NCBI GenBank assembly: GCA_011772205.1 | Contig: WVZY01000041.1 | Span: 1-64,000 of the forward strand | Source of the DNA: Candidatus Latescibacterota bacterium | GTDB lineage: Bacteria; Krumholzibacteriota; Krumholzibacteriia; WVZY01 | Length of the DNA: 64,000 bases | Reading direction: 5' to 3' | In this document: positions 47,171-55,838 of the stretch, one piece after another | Numbering within the stretch: the stretch's first letter is position 1 | Layout: the number at the start of each line of letters is the position of its first letter | Notes under the pieces: model-generated | What the model was told of the DNA's origin: nothing | Databases searched by the model: none | The model's input: only the letters and a program-made list of their open reading frames with translations | Made by a program: the position numbers and the translations under genes

Positions 47171-47701
47171 GGTTTGGGTAGTTCGGGGGTTTCAGGCGTC
47201 TTGTATGCCTTTTCTGTGATTTTCGTGCGAGTTTCCTCGAGCGGGCGGTACTCGGATTTACACGAAGAGTAATATACTAAAAGGAGTTAAGGGGTTGCAA
47301 GGGGGAAAATGTGAGGGTAGGGGGATTCCAATGAGCATCTGCTGTAACAGGGAATCTGCCGGTTCAATCTTGACGATGCGTTGATGAACGGGTCTATTAA
47401 TCTTGGGCGGAGGTTGTCTTATTCGGGTTGAACCAAACAATGGGCAGGTAGGCATTGACCAGCGGAAACGGCCGGGGGGTTTAAGGGGTCTGTCCGTGTC
47501 TAGTGACGTCGATGCGCGTATTTGGACGGCCAAACAGACAGTAGTAAGTGCTTGAATGGTTTGAGGATCATTTTATAATGGGCCGATAAGGCGGCTGGTG
47601 AGAATGCGATCGATTGGTTGAAGGATGCATTTGTAGTAGGATCGAAGCTATGAAGTAATAATAGCGACCGTTTTTCCTATTCACAAAGAAGGGGATCTTT
47701 C
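47171..47701. other. Intergenic region between DUF362 gene and Fic gene
   Basis: The 531-base stretch separates divergent genes. It contains the promoter listed at 47552-47579. A 91-codon minus-strand frame (47258-47533) lacks a ribosome-binding site and has a proline-rich composition unlike its neighbours; I do not call it. No RNA gene was seen. Confidence 0.4.
47552..47579 (+). promoter_or_regulatory. Possible sigma-70 promoter for the Fic gene
   Basis: TTGAAT (47552-47557) and TATAAT (47574-47579) are spaced by 16 bp. The leader to 47702 would be about 115 bases. The Fic ATG has AAGGGGATC upstream. Confidence 0.5.
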
Positions 47702-48667
47702 ATGAAATTCGACTTTGAAGAATACATGCGACTGGTCAGGCGGAAGAATCCGAGGTACGAGAAAATCCTGAGAAGTTCGCTACACGATCTCACAGGATAC
47801 CTGAAAAAGAGCGGTGGGAGCCTTACGACGAGCGACGTCATCCGGAACTTCGACAAGATCGTCGAGGAGAAGCGCTTGAAATACGAGGACGCTCTGTCCT
47901 ATATGGGAAAAATCGTCATCGAGCAGGACCTGATCGGGGCGCCCGAGGTCCGGCCGCTGATCGGAGCCTACGGTCGAAACACGACGGCCAAGGTGATCCA
48001 TGACCTTGTCGAAAACTACTCCCGTGATATTCCGGGTCTGGGCATTGAGAAGTCCCGGAAATTGATAGCTGGGCTCCTGACCTTGGAAGCCAAGAACGTG
48101 AAAGCCGTACAGAAGTCGGTAGCATCGATGAAGGGAATGTTGCGGGGCAAAGGCTTTCGACACCTGTTCGATGCCTACACTCTCGACGAGAAGAAATTCA
48201 ATCCCGGCAACGACAAGCGTCATCACCACCGGGCGGCGCTATGGATCTGCAGCGCCTCGAATACCCTGGGTGCGAGCAAGGTGGGAGTAATCTCGGAATT
48301 CCTCAAGAAGGCCGTTCGGGCTCGCAAGACCATCCGGAGTATGAAAGATGTCGATCACCTGTACCGGGAGATTGTTTTGAAAATCAAGGCGCCCGACAGG
48401 AAGTACCGCTGTCCATTCATGGGGAGCCCCCTCACTAGTGACAAGGGCGGGCATGCCCTGCTCGAAAAAGCGGTGAGCAGCGTCGCACGAAGCCGAATGA
48501 CTTCCGACCTCGGATGCTACTTGTTCGGAGCTACTATTCGCTGCCACGGATTCACCGATGGCAACGGGCGCATTGCGCGAGCCCTGTTCGCCTTGTGCCA
48601 GCTGAGAGCCACGGGATCGTTCCAGCCGCTCTCGCGACAAGGCGAAGACAAGATCACAGGCCTCTGA
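47702..48667 (+). CDS. Fic-domain protein, probable AMPylator-type enzyme
   Basis: The 321-residue protein is helical throughout. The Fic motif is intact: CHGFTDGNGRIARAL at residues 281-295, i.e. H-x-F-x-D-G-N-G-R-x-x-R with His282 as the catalytic base, Asp286 for metal and Arg290/293 for phosphates. The family transfers AMP or related groups to hydroxyls. No inhibitory (S/T)xxxE(G/N) helix was noticed, so activity may be unrestrained or controlled by another protein. Only 28 residues follow the motif, shorter than in most standalone Fic proteins. The gene is on the opposite strand from, and directly beyond, the T6SS-like cluster. It might encode an effector, but this is an inference from position. 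Confidence 0.82.
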   Translation: MKFDFEEYMRLVRRKNPRYEKILRSSLHDLTGYLKKSGGSLTTSDVIRNFDKIVEEKRLKYEDALSYMGKIVIEQDLIGAPEVRPLIGAYGRNTTAKVIHDLVENYSRDIPGLGIEKSRKLIAGLLTLEAKNVKAVQKSVASMKGMLRGKGFRHLFDAYTLDEKKFNPGNDKRHHHRAALWICSASNTLGASKVGVISEFLKKAVRARKTIRSMKDVDHLYREIVLKIKAPDRKYRCPFMGSPLTSDKGGHALLEKAVSSVARSRMTSDLGCYLFGATIRCHGFTDGNGRIARALFALCQLRATGSFQPLSRQGEDKITGL

Positions 48668-48821
48668 TAGAGTCTCTTGCGACGATCGCCCTCCACGAAA
48701 CAAGGGACCAAGCAAACCAGCCTGTCAAACTTCCCCGGGAACTACGCATGGTTCGCGGTGTGATATTTCACAACTCTCAATACAGTTCCTCTTTTCACCG
48801 GATCTCTGGGGACCGATTCAA

Positions 48822-49301
48822 TTATTTGGATTCGATCGTCACGATCACCTTGAGACGTTTCCGAGAGTCTTTCGCATAGGACTCCAGATCTTGGACTGCC
48901 TTTAAAACTTTTTCCCTTTCTCCTACAATCTTAATCGCGAGATTTTTTTCGAAGCGATACAATTTCGTGCATGGCTTCTTCTCCCAAAATTTTACCTCCT
49001 CGGCGTAATCTTTGAGCATATTATCAATAAATCTTCTCTCCTTATCCGTCCAATCTCTGGAATGCGCAACATATATTTTCTTGATCGCGCTCGTACCGTC
49101 CTTGAAACCTCTAAGGAACCGTTTATCGTCACTCTCTGCTGATTCAGTGCCCGACACCATTTCAATGAATTTTTCTCTCCCATGCTGTATATATTCCTTG
49201 TATTGCGTGTCCAGCGTATCCAGGAGTTTGCCCATTCCCGTTGGTTTAAAACGCTTTCTCCGAATTTTTCTCCACTCTGCTGCATAGAATTTCAAGGCCA
49301 T
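48822..49301 (-). CDS. Small unknown protein next to putative effector (candidate immunity or adaptor)
   Basis: The ATG at 49299-49301 has GAGGAGAAGCT before it and is preferred over the upstream ATG. The 159-residue product is highly charged and mostly helical (DKRFLRGFKDGTSAIKK, KERRFIDNMLKDYAEEVKFW) with no signal peptide and no family I recognise. It lies 217 bases downstream of the putative effector gene on the same strand, at the end of the T6SS-like cluster. In T6SS loci that position often holds the immunity protein, but an adaptor or an unrelated protein is equally possible. Confidence 0.6.
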   Translation of the reverse strand: MALKFYAAEWRKIRRKRFKPTGMGKLLDTLDTQYKEYIQHGREKFIEMVSGTESAESDDKRFLRGFKDGTSAIKKIYVAHSRDWTDKERRFIDNMLKDYAEEVKFWEKKPCTKLYRFEKNLAIKIVGEREKVLKAVQDLESYAKDSRKRLKVIVTIESK

Positions 49302-49518
49302 AGCTTCTCCTCTCACAAGAGTGGCAACGTTAGAAGGAAAATCTTAGCAGGGGAAAACAGCCGATTTCACTTACCGGATTGCTATTTCAGGATTTCTGAT
49401 GATAACGAAATAAACATTATAATTCAGTGTACACGACTTTGCCCTGAGTGCAGGTGAAACCAGCCCATGCTTCTCTTCCCAATTCCGTCCGGATTTCGCA
49501 GGTCCATTAGCGGTTTCA

Positions 49519-51045
49519 CTAATCCCGGAAGCCAAGAAGACGGCGACGTCGCATTCGTAATGCTTCTCTGAGGAGGTTTTGAACGGTGGTGCTAGGGCGG
49601 GGGGGATTGCGCATGAGTATGGCGGGCATCGCCCCCTCCCGCTGCGCAATAAGTGCTCGATTCTCTGCGATTCGTTCTCTCAGGCCTGCGCCACCCCGCC
49701 TCCATGCGATGACTTGATCTCCTGTGTACCAGCCAGGCCAACAATAACAATGAACCCAGATGGCTCCCAGGTCAACACCGTGCATTCGTAATGTCTCGAG
49801 CAAGTTTATGATGTGATATGGCGTTGGCTTATAGTGGCCGCTCTCATCCGTGATTTCTCTCACCTCGCCATTCACAATTTTAATAGTTCCGGAGCACAAT
49901 ATAGTGCCGCCCGCAAGATAGGATGAGTGGAAGAAGTTATCGCGGGGGAAACTGCCGCGGTGTCTCGCCATATAGAGCTCGCGGCTCATGCTCAGCGCAA
50001 AGCCTGCGTGCCCCGGACGCATCATCTTACCGCGCGCTTTATCAACTGCTTTGGGTTGGACTCCTCCCAATTTTCTCGAATCCGCCGGCACCCATTTGGT
50101 CGGATGCTTACGGTCACGCATATATGCCCGCCTGCCCTTGAATTTTATCATTAGGAATTCACGAGATAGCTTACGCTTATGGAACTTCACGCGAGTTATG
50201 TACCGCGCGACATTCGGAATGCTATCGAGGTTGGCGCCATGAGGCGTCAGAATGCGACCAAAGCATTCCTCGAGCCTTTGCGGCAAAACGTTAACATTGC
50301 AGTTGAAGATCCTGCAGAGCTCATCGATGACAGTAACATAAAGGCTCCACATGCACCAGCCGATGACTGAATTTGGGTTTTGCTGACCCACAAGAGGGGG
50401 ATGGCGTTTCTCTTCCTCCTTGAGAAACATATCGCACGCGAAGTAGAGATTCCCGAGTGCTGCTAAGCGATCCCAATTCGCGGCGGCGTCGTAATCGTGC
50501 ACTGAAGCATATTCTGCGAGGCATTCATCGACGTAGGCGAGCAGTTGAGAGGGACATCCTGCACGGATATCGGGAGGCGTCATGTTCTTCCATTCCTTGG
50601 CGGTCGGTAGCTTATCCATGGCGGCATCGAGCTTCTCATGCTTACCGCTAACCTCGCCTTTTAGGATTAGTTTCGGACGGTCATGGAACACGGGCTTGGA
50701 ATACTTGCTTAGCTTGGTGTTGTAATCTTGGAGGAAGGCGCGGATATAATTGTTGTCATACTTATAATATGTTGCATCTGCCCCTTCTTTCAATTGCCTG
50801 CACGCTAAGTGCAAGTCCGGGTACTTGCTTTTACACTTGTCGCGCCCAAGCGCAATCCAAACGAGAATCAGCGTTTGTACCAGCTGCCTGCGATCTTTCC
50901 CCAGGCCCACGACCTGCAAGTCATTGTTTACCCTGCCTCTCGCTGAAAAGTTATAATCGTTATGCTTTCCCACTTTGTGTTCGATCCAGCCCGCCAGATG
51001 CGGCCAATGTTGGGCGGCATAACGAAGTGCTGCCTCGTATCGCAT
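49519..51045 (-). CDS. Putative T6SS effector with IQM-like C-terminal domain
   Basis: The second ATG of ATGAACATG (51045) has better spacing to GAGGAG than the first at 51051. The roughly 508-residue protein (numbering from the first ATG) has no signal peptide and no transmembrane segment. Its C-terminal third has the signature FHSSYLAGG (374-382) and ESGHYKPT (403-410), with GTIKIVNGEVREI between. I know this pattern from plant IQM calmodulin-binding proteins (HSSFLAGG...SGHYLPT). Fold and activity are unproven. N-terminal residues 1-300 are helical and unlike known domains; they might carry the delivery or structural part. The gene follows the PAAR-like tip gene by 90 bases, the usual place for cargo. 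Confidence 0.72.
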   Translation of the reverse strand: MRYEAALRYAAQHWPHLAGWIEHKVGKHNDYNFSARGRVNNDLQVVGLGKDRRQLVQTLILVWIALGRDKCKSKYPDLHLACRQLKEGADATYYKYDNNYIRAFLQDYNTKLSKYSKPVFHDRPKLILKGEVSGKHEKLDAAMDKLPTAKEWKNMTPPDIRAGCPSQLLAYVDECLAEYASVHDYDAAANWDRLAALGNLYFACDMFLKEEEKRHPPLVGQQNPNSVIGWCMWSLYVTVIDELCRIFNCNVNVLPQRLEECFGRILTPHGANLDSIPNVARYITRVKFHKRKLSREFLMIKFKGRRAYMRDRKHPTKWVPADSRKLGGVQPKAVDKARGKMMRPGHAGFALSMSRELYMARHRGSFPRDNFFHSSYLAGGTILCSGTIKIVNGEVREITDESGHYKPTPYHIINLLETLRMHGVDLGAIWVHCYCWPGWYTGDQVIAWRRGGAGLRERIAENRALIAQREGAMPAILMRNPPRPSTTVQNLLREALRMRRRRLLGFRD

Positions 51046-51135
51046 GTTCATTCTCCTCTACTGAGCACCTGGAGGCGCTCGGCAAAACCACCGTAACCAC
51101 TTGTTACGAGACGCCATTGAAAACGGGGATCGCGT

Positions 51136-51495
51136 TTATTTCGTCTCTTCGATGACATTGTTCGGATTGCTGACGGTGACGACGCCGCCGATACCGCACG
51201 TCAGTGTGCTTGCGTCGGTCAGAACGGGAATGTTATTGATCTTTTTTACGATCGAACCAGGCATCCATGTGCCTACGGGCGCCAAGGCGCAGGGGGTGGG
51301 AACGCCTGAAGCCGATGCAGTGAGCGTCTTGCAGGTGCCGAAGGGCGGAATATTGGCTCCCGGCGCCGTATCCTGGATCGTGGCGACCAGCATGCCGTTG
51401 ATCTTGACGACCTGCTGGCTCGTGACGGTCAGGGGAGCCGGTGCGTCGCCAAGAGGACATTTACACATCGCGCCCTGGCAGACTACCTTTGGCAT
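51136..51495 (-). CDS. DUF4280 PAAR-like spike-tip protein
   Basis: The 119-residue protein matches the DUF4280 pattern: MPKVVCQGAMCKCPLGDAP at the start, KINGMLVATIQDTAPG, IPPFGTCKTL and, at the end, TLTCGIGGVVTVSNPNN, with alternating hydrophobic and cysteine positions of a PAAR-like cone. Such proteins sit on the tip of VgrG spikes in T6SS and extracellular contractile systems and recruit cargo. The gene lies between tssG-like and the effector gene, in the usual position for PAAR. No C-terminal toxin domain is fused. Its cysteine residues probably bind a metal ion at the tip, as in PAAR proteins. Confidence 0.85.
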   Translation of the reverse strand: MPKVVCQGAMCKCPLGDAPAPLTVTSQQVVKINGMLVATIQDTAPGANIPPFGTCKTLTASASGVPTPCALAPVGTWMPGSIVKKINNIPVLTDASTLTCGIGGVVTVSNPNNVIEETK

Positions 51496-51557
51496 GGCTT
51501 ACCCTTCGCTGGCAAGTAGGATCCCCGCCTGCGTTCGGCGGGGGGACGGCGGCAACG

Positions 51558-52244
51558 TCAAGATTTCTTTTTTTTGACCTTTCCCAAAGCCGTATTCAGT
51601 CCGACAACAGGAGGGGCTATCCCGGCTTTCCGCTGCGCATCATCCACACGCATCAGTCGCATTGTGTAATCGCTTTCGTCGACTTGAAAGCGCAGAACGT
51701 AATCCAGGTTCAGTGGAATAGCGCGTTCGAGCGCCCTCATGATGCATTCGACGACGTCCGGGCGTTGTCTCAGCGTCGTCGCCTGTGACATTTTTAGCTC
51801 GACGTCGATGGTCACGGTCCAAACAGTTTCCGCCGGGCTGGCACCCAGCGCAATATCGCGGCCGATGGCCGCGTGCCCAAGGGCGAAGCCTGAACCGCTC
51901 GCTTCCATCATGGGTTGGCTCCCAATTCGCCGGCAGGCAAAATCCGTCACTACGAGAATTTGGTCGGCCGCCTGGGCTTCCTCCCTGCTTCTCGAGAGCA
52001 GAATCGAGAATCCCAGACGAACAACCGTTTGGACCAGCTTGTGCAGGCTCAGCCTGTCGTTGCTTGACGAGAGAATGTAGGACCGCACATGACGCCAAAC
52101 CCGATACTCGTAGTAGCTTCGAAGCAGCGCGGCCAGGTCATCGATATCGCCCATTTCTGTCTGTGGCGCGGCGGAAACAAACCGGCTTTCCAATCTGCCT
52201 CGAATGTAGTTGTCCCTCTCGATTGGATGCGCTCTGGCAGACAC
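51558..52244 (-). CDS. tssG: TssG-like baseplate protein
   Basis: The preferred start is GTG 52242-52244, just after the tssF-like stop, with the tssF end (GCGAGGTAA) providing the ribosome-binding site. A longer frame beginning at 52280 would overlap tssF. The roughly 228-residue product has the TssG C-terminal pattern: SGSGFALGHAAIGRDIALG, then TIDVELKMSQATTLR and LERAIPLNLDYVLRFQV. This matches the L-G-x-d-x-x-L-G-r-x-x-d and ldwdv-L regions of TssG. It ends in a lysine-rich stretch. The gene order tssF-tssG, with a five-base junction, supports the call. The sequence is too divergent for an unaided firm assignment. Confidence 0.65.
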   Translation of the reverse strand: MSARAHPIERDNYIRGRLESRFVSAAPQTEMGDIDDLAALLRSYYEYRVWRHVRSYILSSSNDRLSLHKLVQTVVRLGFSILLSRSREEAQAADQILVVTDFACRRIGSQPMMEASGSGFALGHAAIGRDIALGASPAETVWTVTIDVELKMSQATTLRQRPDVVECIMRALERAIPLNLDYVLRFQVDESDYTMRLMRVDDAQRKAGIAPPVVGLNTALGKVKKKKS

Positions 52245-52248
52245 CCGG

Positions 52249-53763
52249 TTACCTCGCTTCCAGGATGATGCGGCTTCCAATGGGCGCGCGGTCGTTCAGA
52301 TACCCCTGAATCATCGAGATGTCTCGTGAGTCGAGGGGTTTACCGCCCCTGTTTCTCAAATGAACTACGGTGACACGCTGCCGGGCGCCCTCGATGACTC
52401 GAAGCTCCGTTCCCGGCTCATGGATCTCCACGTCTCGGTATCCCAGCCCGGTGATGAGATCCTCGATCGTCGCTAACAGGGTGTCTCTGTACAAGAGCTT
52501 TTGAGGTGGAATGGCGTGCCCGAGGATCAAGCGGTTGTACCAGTCCGACTCGTCCGACCTTGCACAATCGCCACCACCGAAACAGGCCATGATGGTGAAA
52601 GCCGATTGAAGGAGCGCCGATGCTTTGTGCAACGGCTGAAATGTTTCCGTCTCGTTATATTTGTAGCGATACCCAGATATGGTGTTCCCATGGGTCATCC
52701 ACATGAAAAACTGCTTTGCTTTTTCGGTGTCCTTCTCCCCGGGTAGGCTGTAGTGGTTCAGCACCGGTCCGGACGGATCGATCTGAACGGAAAAAACAGG
52801 GCTTCCGGAATCTGCGGGCCCCAGGAACTCCTTCCGCCCCGCTTTCCGAAACGGAAAAATCCCAGCAGGTCCGATTGGTTTCATCCCCGAGCTGCGCACG
52901 AAATTGGCGAACGTCTCATTCGGTTCCCAGGCCTTGAGATCGACGTTCATGACCGGCAGGACGTTCGCGAAAATGGAGATTCCCGAAAGCGAGGGCTCAC
53001 CAATTCCCGCATCCAGATAAAGCCTTTTGAGCGATTCCTCGCGGAGGCGAAAATGCAACTCGAGCGAATCGGTCTCGAGTTCCACTGTTTGTCCATCATA
53101 GGACGTTAGCTGAGGTCCAAACTCCAGCCGAAACACGAACGGCGACAGCAACTGAGCCGCGTAGTTCAATGGGAAGCAGAGACTCTCTGCTGCACGCTCG
53201 GGCACCCACGACGAAAGCGTCCACTTGGGCTCGAGATCGAGAGAACGATCTCTCAAACGCAGCTCCACGATGATCTCTCGACCCGCGCTTTCCATCGCGC
53301 GGCTGATTGCCAGGAGTTCCTCCGGGGTCCAGATCCGCTGCTCCCTGCGGTAGTCCCAGGGAAGCACCGCAAAATGAATATCCACCTTTTCCCATCGATC
53401 GTTCGGCTTGAGCTCCACCGTCTTCTCGAACTTCGATATTTCCTTGCCCTGTTCTACGTCGATGAGTGGAATGGTGACATCCACTACTGGGGTGAAGAAC
53501 GCTATTTCATAAGGAGTCTCGGAAGCCGACTCCTCGTCCGTCTTGAGCGAGATGAGGTCACCTGGCCGCCAGCGCTCCGGTCCCCCCTTCATCCTCGTAA
53601 CCCAGGATTCGCTCGAAAGAATGGAAACTGCGGGCAGCGCTGCGAAACCGGGGATGAAAAGGCCCGTCGCATCCTGAATGAAATCGCCGAAGATCTTGCT
53701 TTGGGTAAAGCTTTCGATCTCGGCGAGCAGTTGCTTGAGATGATCGTCCTTTTTCGCGGGCAT
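52249..53763 (-). CDS. tssF: TssF-like baseplate protein
   Basis: The 504-residue protein has no signal peptide and an all-beta middle. It contains the TssF landmark IFANVLPVMNVDLKAWEP (about 265-285), which corresponds to the V-N-C-x-P-V-x-N-L-F motif. It also has LIDVEQGKEISKFEKTVEL early and a C-terminal RDISMIQGYLNDRAPIGSRI fold element like the phage J/baseplate wedge. TssF with TssG and TssK forms the T6SS baseplate wedge. The gene lies 16 bases downstream of vgrG. Length (504) is shorter than the ~600 residues of proteobacterial TssF. Confidence 0.7.
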   Translation of the reverse strand: MPAKKDDHLKQLLAEIESFTQSKIFGDFIQDATGLFIPGFAALPAVSILSSESWVTRMKGGPERWRPGDLISLKTDEESASETPYEIAFFTPVVDVTIPLIDVEQGKEISKFEKTVELKPNDRWEKVDIHFAVLPWDYRREQRIWTPEELLAISRAMESAGREIIVELRLRDRSLDLEPKWTLSSWVPERAAESLCFPLNYAAQLLSPFVFRLEFGPQLTSYDGQTVELETDSLELHFRLREESLKRLYLDAGIGEPSLSGISIFANVLPVMNVDLKAWEPNETFANFVRSSGMKPIGPAGIFPFRKAGRKEFLGPADSGSPVFSVQIDPSGPVLNHYSLPGEKDTEKAKQFFMWMTHGNTISGYRYKYNETETFQPLHKASALLQSAFTIMACFGGGDCARSDESDWYNRLILGHAIPPQKLLYRDTLLATIEDLITGLGYRDVEIHEPGTELRVIEGARQRVTVVHLRNRGGKPLDSRDISMIQGYLNDRAPIGSRIILEAR

Positions 53764-53779
53764 TTGTTATGCTTGCTGG

Positions 53780-55291
53780 TTAGCCAACGTCCAGCTTCAT
53801 TGTTTTGAGTTTAATGCCTGTCGAAGCATCGAGCGTGATCGACCCTTTCGCTTTGAATTCAATGTCATTTGGATCCATTTTGATTTTCGAGCCGGCCGCA
53901 TCGATCTCGACGAGCTTCCGATCCATACGAACCTCAACGTCCTTATTCTTCAGCTTGATGTTATCCTCACCTATGCTGATCGTCTGCCCGTCCACCGTTT
54001 GCAGTACGAGAGTTGCATTGGGCTGGCCGACCTTGTCTCCAGCCGTCACGCAGCCCAGCACGACGGGATCCATATCGTTTTGACCCCAAACGACCAGCAC
54101 TGTGTCACCTTTCCTTGGCGGCAGGAAGTGCATGTGCTCCTTCCCCCACGACGGTGCGGCGATTCTCAACCAAGGTGTCGATCGCTGATTCCCATCCCAC
54201 GGGAACCTTACCCGCACCCGGTTGAGGTCGTCGTTCGTATCGTCGACGACGGCTGTGGAGGCAGTGAGTGCGCCCGGTTGCTGGTCGGCATCGGACAGAA
54301 CCGCTTCTGGATTGGTCGCTTCGAACTGCCAGATAACTTCCCAATTATCATAATCACCAATGCATTGAACGCTGCGGACAATTGCTGTTTCTTCACCTGA
54401 TCCGGCGCCAATGCCTTGGATATTCACTTTGGCACCGAGCTTGATTGGCATCATCACGCGTCCTTGGATCACGAATCGGCCCGCCGCTTGCGATCGCAAG
54501 AAGCGGTTCGCGAGGTGCGTCGTATCATCGTAGCTCGTATCCTCGTGGACGATATGGAAGGTTTTTTTGGCATTATCGCCCTTCTTGCGCAGATCGATGG
54601 CAGCATCCTGAATCTTTCCGAACTTCCCCCCTTTGAGCTCGAGCTTGGAAGTGTGCGGGTTGTTCTTCACATATGGCAGGGATTCGACCTCGACCTGTTC
54701 GGCTCCGAGGTGCGTGTGAATCATAAATTCCGTGATATCCTTCCCCAGCTTGAATGAGTAGGACTGGGATGTGGGGCTCATTCCAACATATATCGTTTCA
54801 CCGTCACACCAGATCTGACTGCCAAACTCCGATAGTAGTCGTTTGACGAATCGAAGGGCGGACTCCTGGTACTGGATGGCAAGCTTTACATTAAGGCTGT
54901 TGGAGCCGCCCAGGTACTCGAGATATACGTCCGACGGCGCCACGCTGGAGACAATGTCCTCGATGACCTGGTCGGCAAATACATTGGAACCGATTACCCC
55001 ATCGAACTTCGCCAGCGGATCGGTCAGCGTGAGCCAGAAACCACTCGAATCGGAATTGTATTGGATTCCGGCCACGGTCCCGACAAAACGCCAGTCGTCG
55101 ATTTTGCAGATCACTTCCTCGCCGAGCGTCTCCTGAACTGAGGCGTAAGCTCTCATGGGGGGATCTTCGGTGGTCTGGCGGGGATGCAGCTCGATGTTCA
55201 TTATGCCTATCCCGCCAAGCGTCTGAACGGCTTCGAAGCCGGCGACGGCGTACTTTTCCAGGAACTTCGGCTTACCCTCGAAGGCGAGCAC
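53780..55291 (-). CDS. vgrG: VgrG-type spike protein
   Basis: The GTG start has GGGAGGTG eight bases upstream. The 503-residue product has the gp27-like part (about 1-330: DDWRFVGTVAGIQYNSDSSG, ALRFVKRLLSEFGSQIW) and an OB-fold gp5-like part with the hallmark NRVRVRFPWDGNQRSTPWL, APSWGKEHMHFLPPRKGD and DPVVLGCV (about 355-420). The C-terminal beta-prism has short repeats (TISIGEDNIKLKNKDVEV, KIKMDPNDIEF). It is a trimeric spike that carries the PAAR-like tip and pierces targets. No C-terminal effector domain is fused. The gene lies between hcp-like and tssF-like. Confidence 0.9.
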   Translation of the reverse strand: MLAFEGKPKFLEKYAVAGFEAVQTLGGIGIMNIELHPRQTTEDPPMRAYASVQETLGEEVICKIDDWRFVGTVAGIQYNSDSSGFWLTLTDPLAKFDGVIGSNVFADQVIEDIVSSVAPSDVYLEYLGGSNSLNVKLAIQYQESALRFVKRLLSEFGSQIWCDGETIYVGMSPTSQSYSFKLGKDITEFMIHTHLGAEQVEVESLPYVKNNPHTSKLELKGGKFGKIQDAAIDLRKKGDNAKKTFHIVHEDTSYDDTTHLANRFLRSQAAGRFVIQGRVMMPIKLGAKVNIQGIGAGSGEETAIVRSVQCIGDYDNWEVIWQFEATNPEAVLSDADQQPGALTASTAVVDDTNDDLNRVRVRFPWDGNQRSTPWLRIAAPSWGKEHMHFLPPRKGDTVLVVWGQNDMDPVVLGCVTAGDKVGQPNATLVLQTVDGQTISIGEDNIKLKNKDVEVRMDRKLVEIDAAGSKIKMDPNDIEFKAKGSITLDASTGIKLKTMKLDVG

Positions 55292-55350
55292 GCAAATGCA
55301 CCTCCCATCGCTGGTGCTGTTATGTTTAGACAGCGGTCCGTTCCGGCATT

Positions 55351-55773
55351 CTATTCGGCGAACAACTTCTCACGGCCGTCGTGTTTGAAATCTTCTCCGG
55401 AAATACTGATTTCGGTTGCAACGAACGTGAACGTGAAACCGAAGTTGTCATCGTGCTCGGACACAGTCGTGTCCATATCAGAGATCCACGCTTTATCAAA
55501 CTTCACCGTTTGGATCGCCTGGCCCTCTTTTTTATCGTCGTGTCCCTTGAAAACCGATATTTGACCTTTGCCTTTTGCTTTGGCGTTTGCGTGCTGAGTT
55601 CTGGCAAAGTTAAAGAAGTCCTTGGCGGGCGATGCCTTCGGCGGAACCTCTATGTCTACTCTAATCGTATTTGGGATACAATCGGCCAGCTGCGTGGACC
55701 CCGCGCTCTGCAGTGACACATCGAAGCTCGTGACCTTGTAATCCTTTCCATTCCATTTCATTTCGATTACCAC
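55351..55773 (-). CDS. TssD/Hcp-like tube protein
   Basis: The GTG start at 55773 has AAGGAGG with correct spacing. The 140-residue product is all-beta: KDYKVTSFDVSLQSAG, PNTIRVDIEVPPKASP, GKGQISVFKGHDDKKEG, KFDKAWISDMDTTVSEHDD and FTFTFVATEISISGEDF. It resembles the Bacteroidetes TssD/Hcp family in its two-sheet barrel pattern. It would form hexameric rings of the inner tube. It lies between the sheath and vgrG genes. Assignment relies on pattern and position, not on strong residue identity. Confidence 0.72.
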   Translation of the reverse strand: MVIEMKWNGKDYKVTSFDVSLQSAGSTQLADCIPNTIRVDIEVPPKASPAKDFFNFARTQHANAKAKGKGQISVFKGHDDKKEGQAIQTVKFDKAWISDMDTTVSEHDDNFGFTFTFVATEISISGEDFKHDGREKLFAE

Positions 55774-55838
55774 TGTTCATCCTCCTTGATGAGTAAGAAC
55801 CACCTGCAAAAACCACGACGGCACGATTCAGCGGCTCG

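Noticed and set aside
48514-48879. Possible frameshifted extension of the Fic protein
   Set aside because: The overlapping frame does not continue the helical Fic pattern, and the main frame ends cleanly at a stop codon. I keep the short C-terminus as real.
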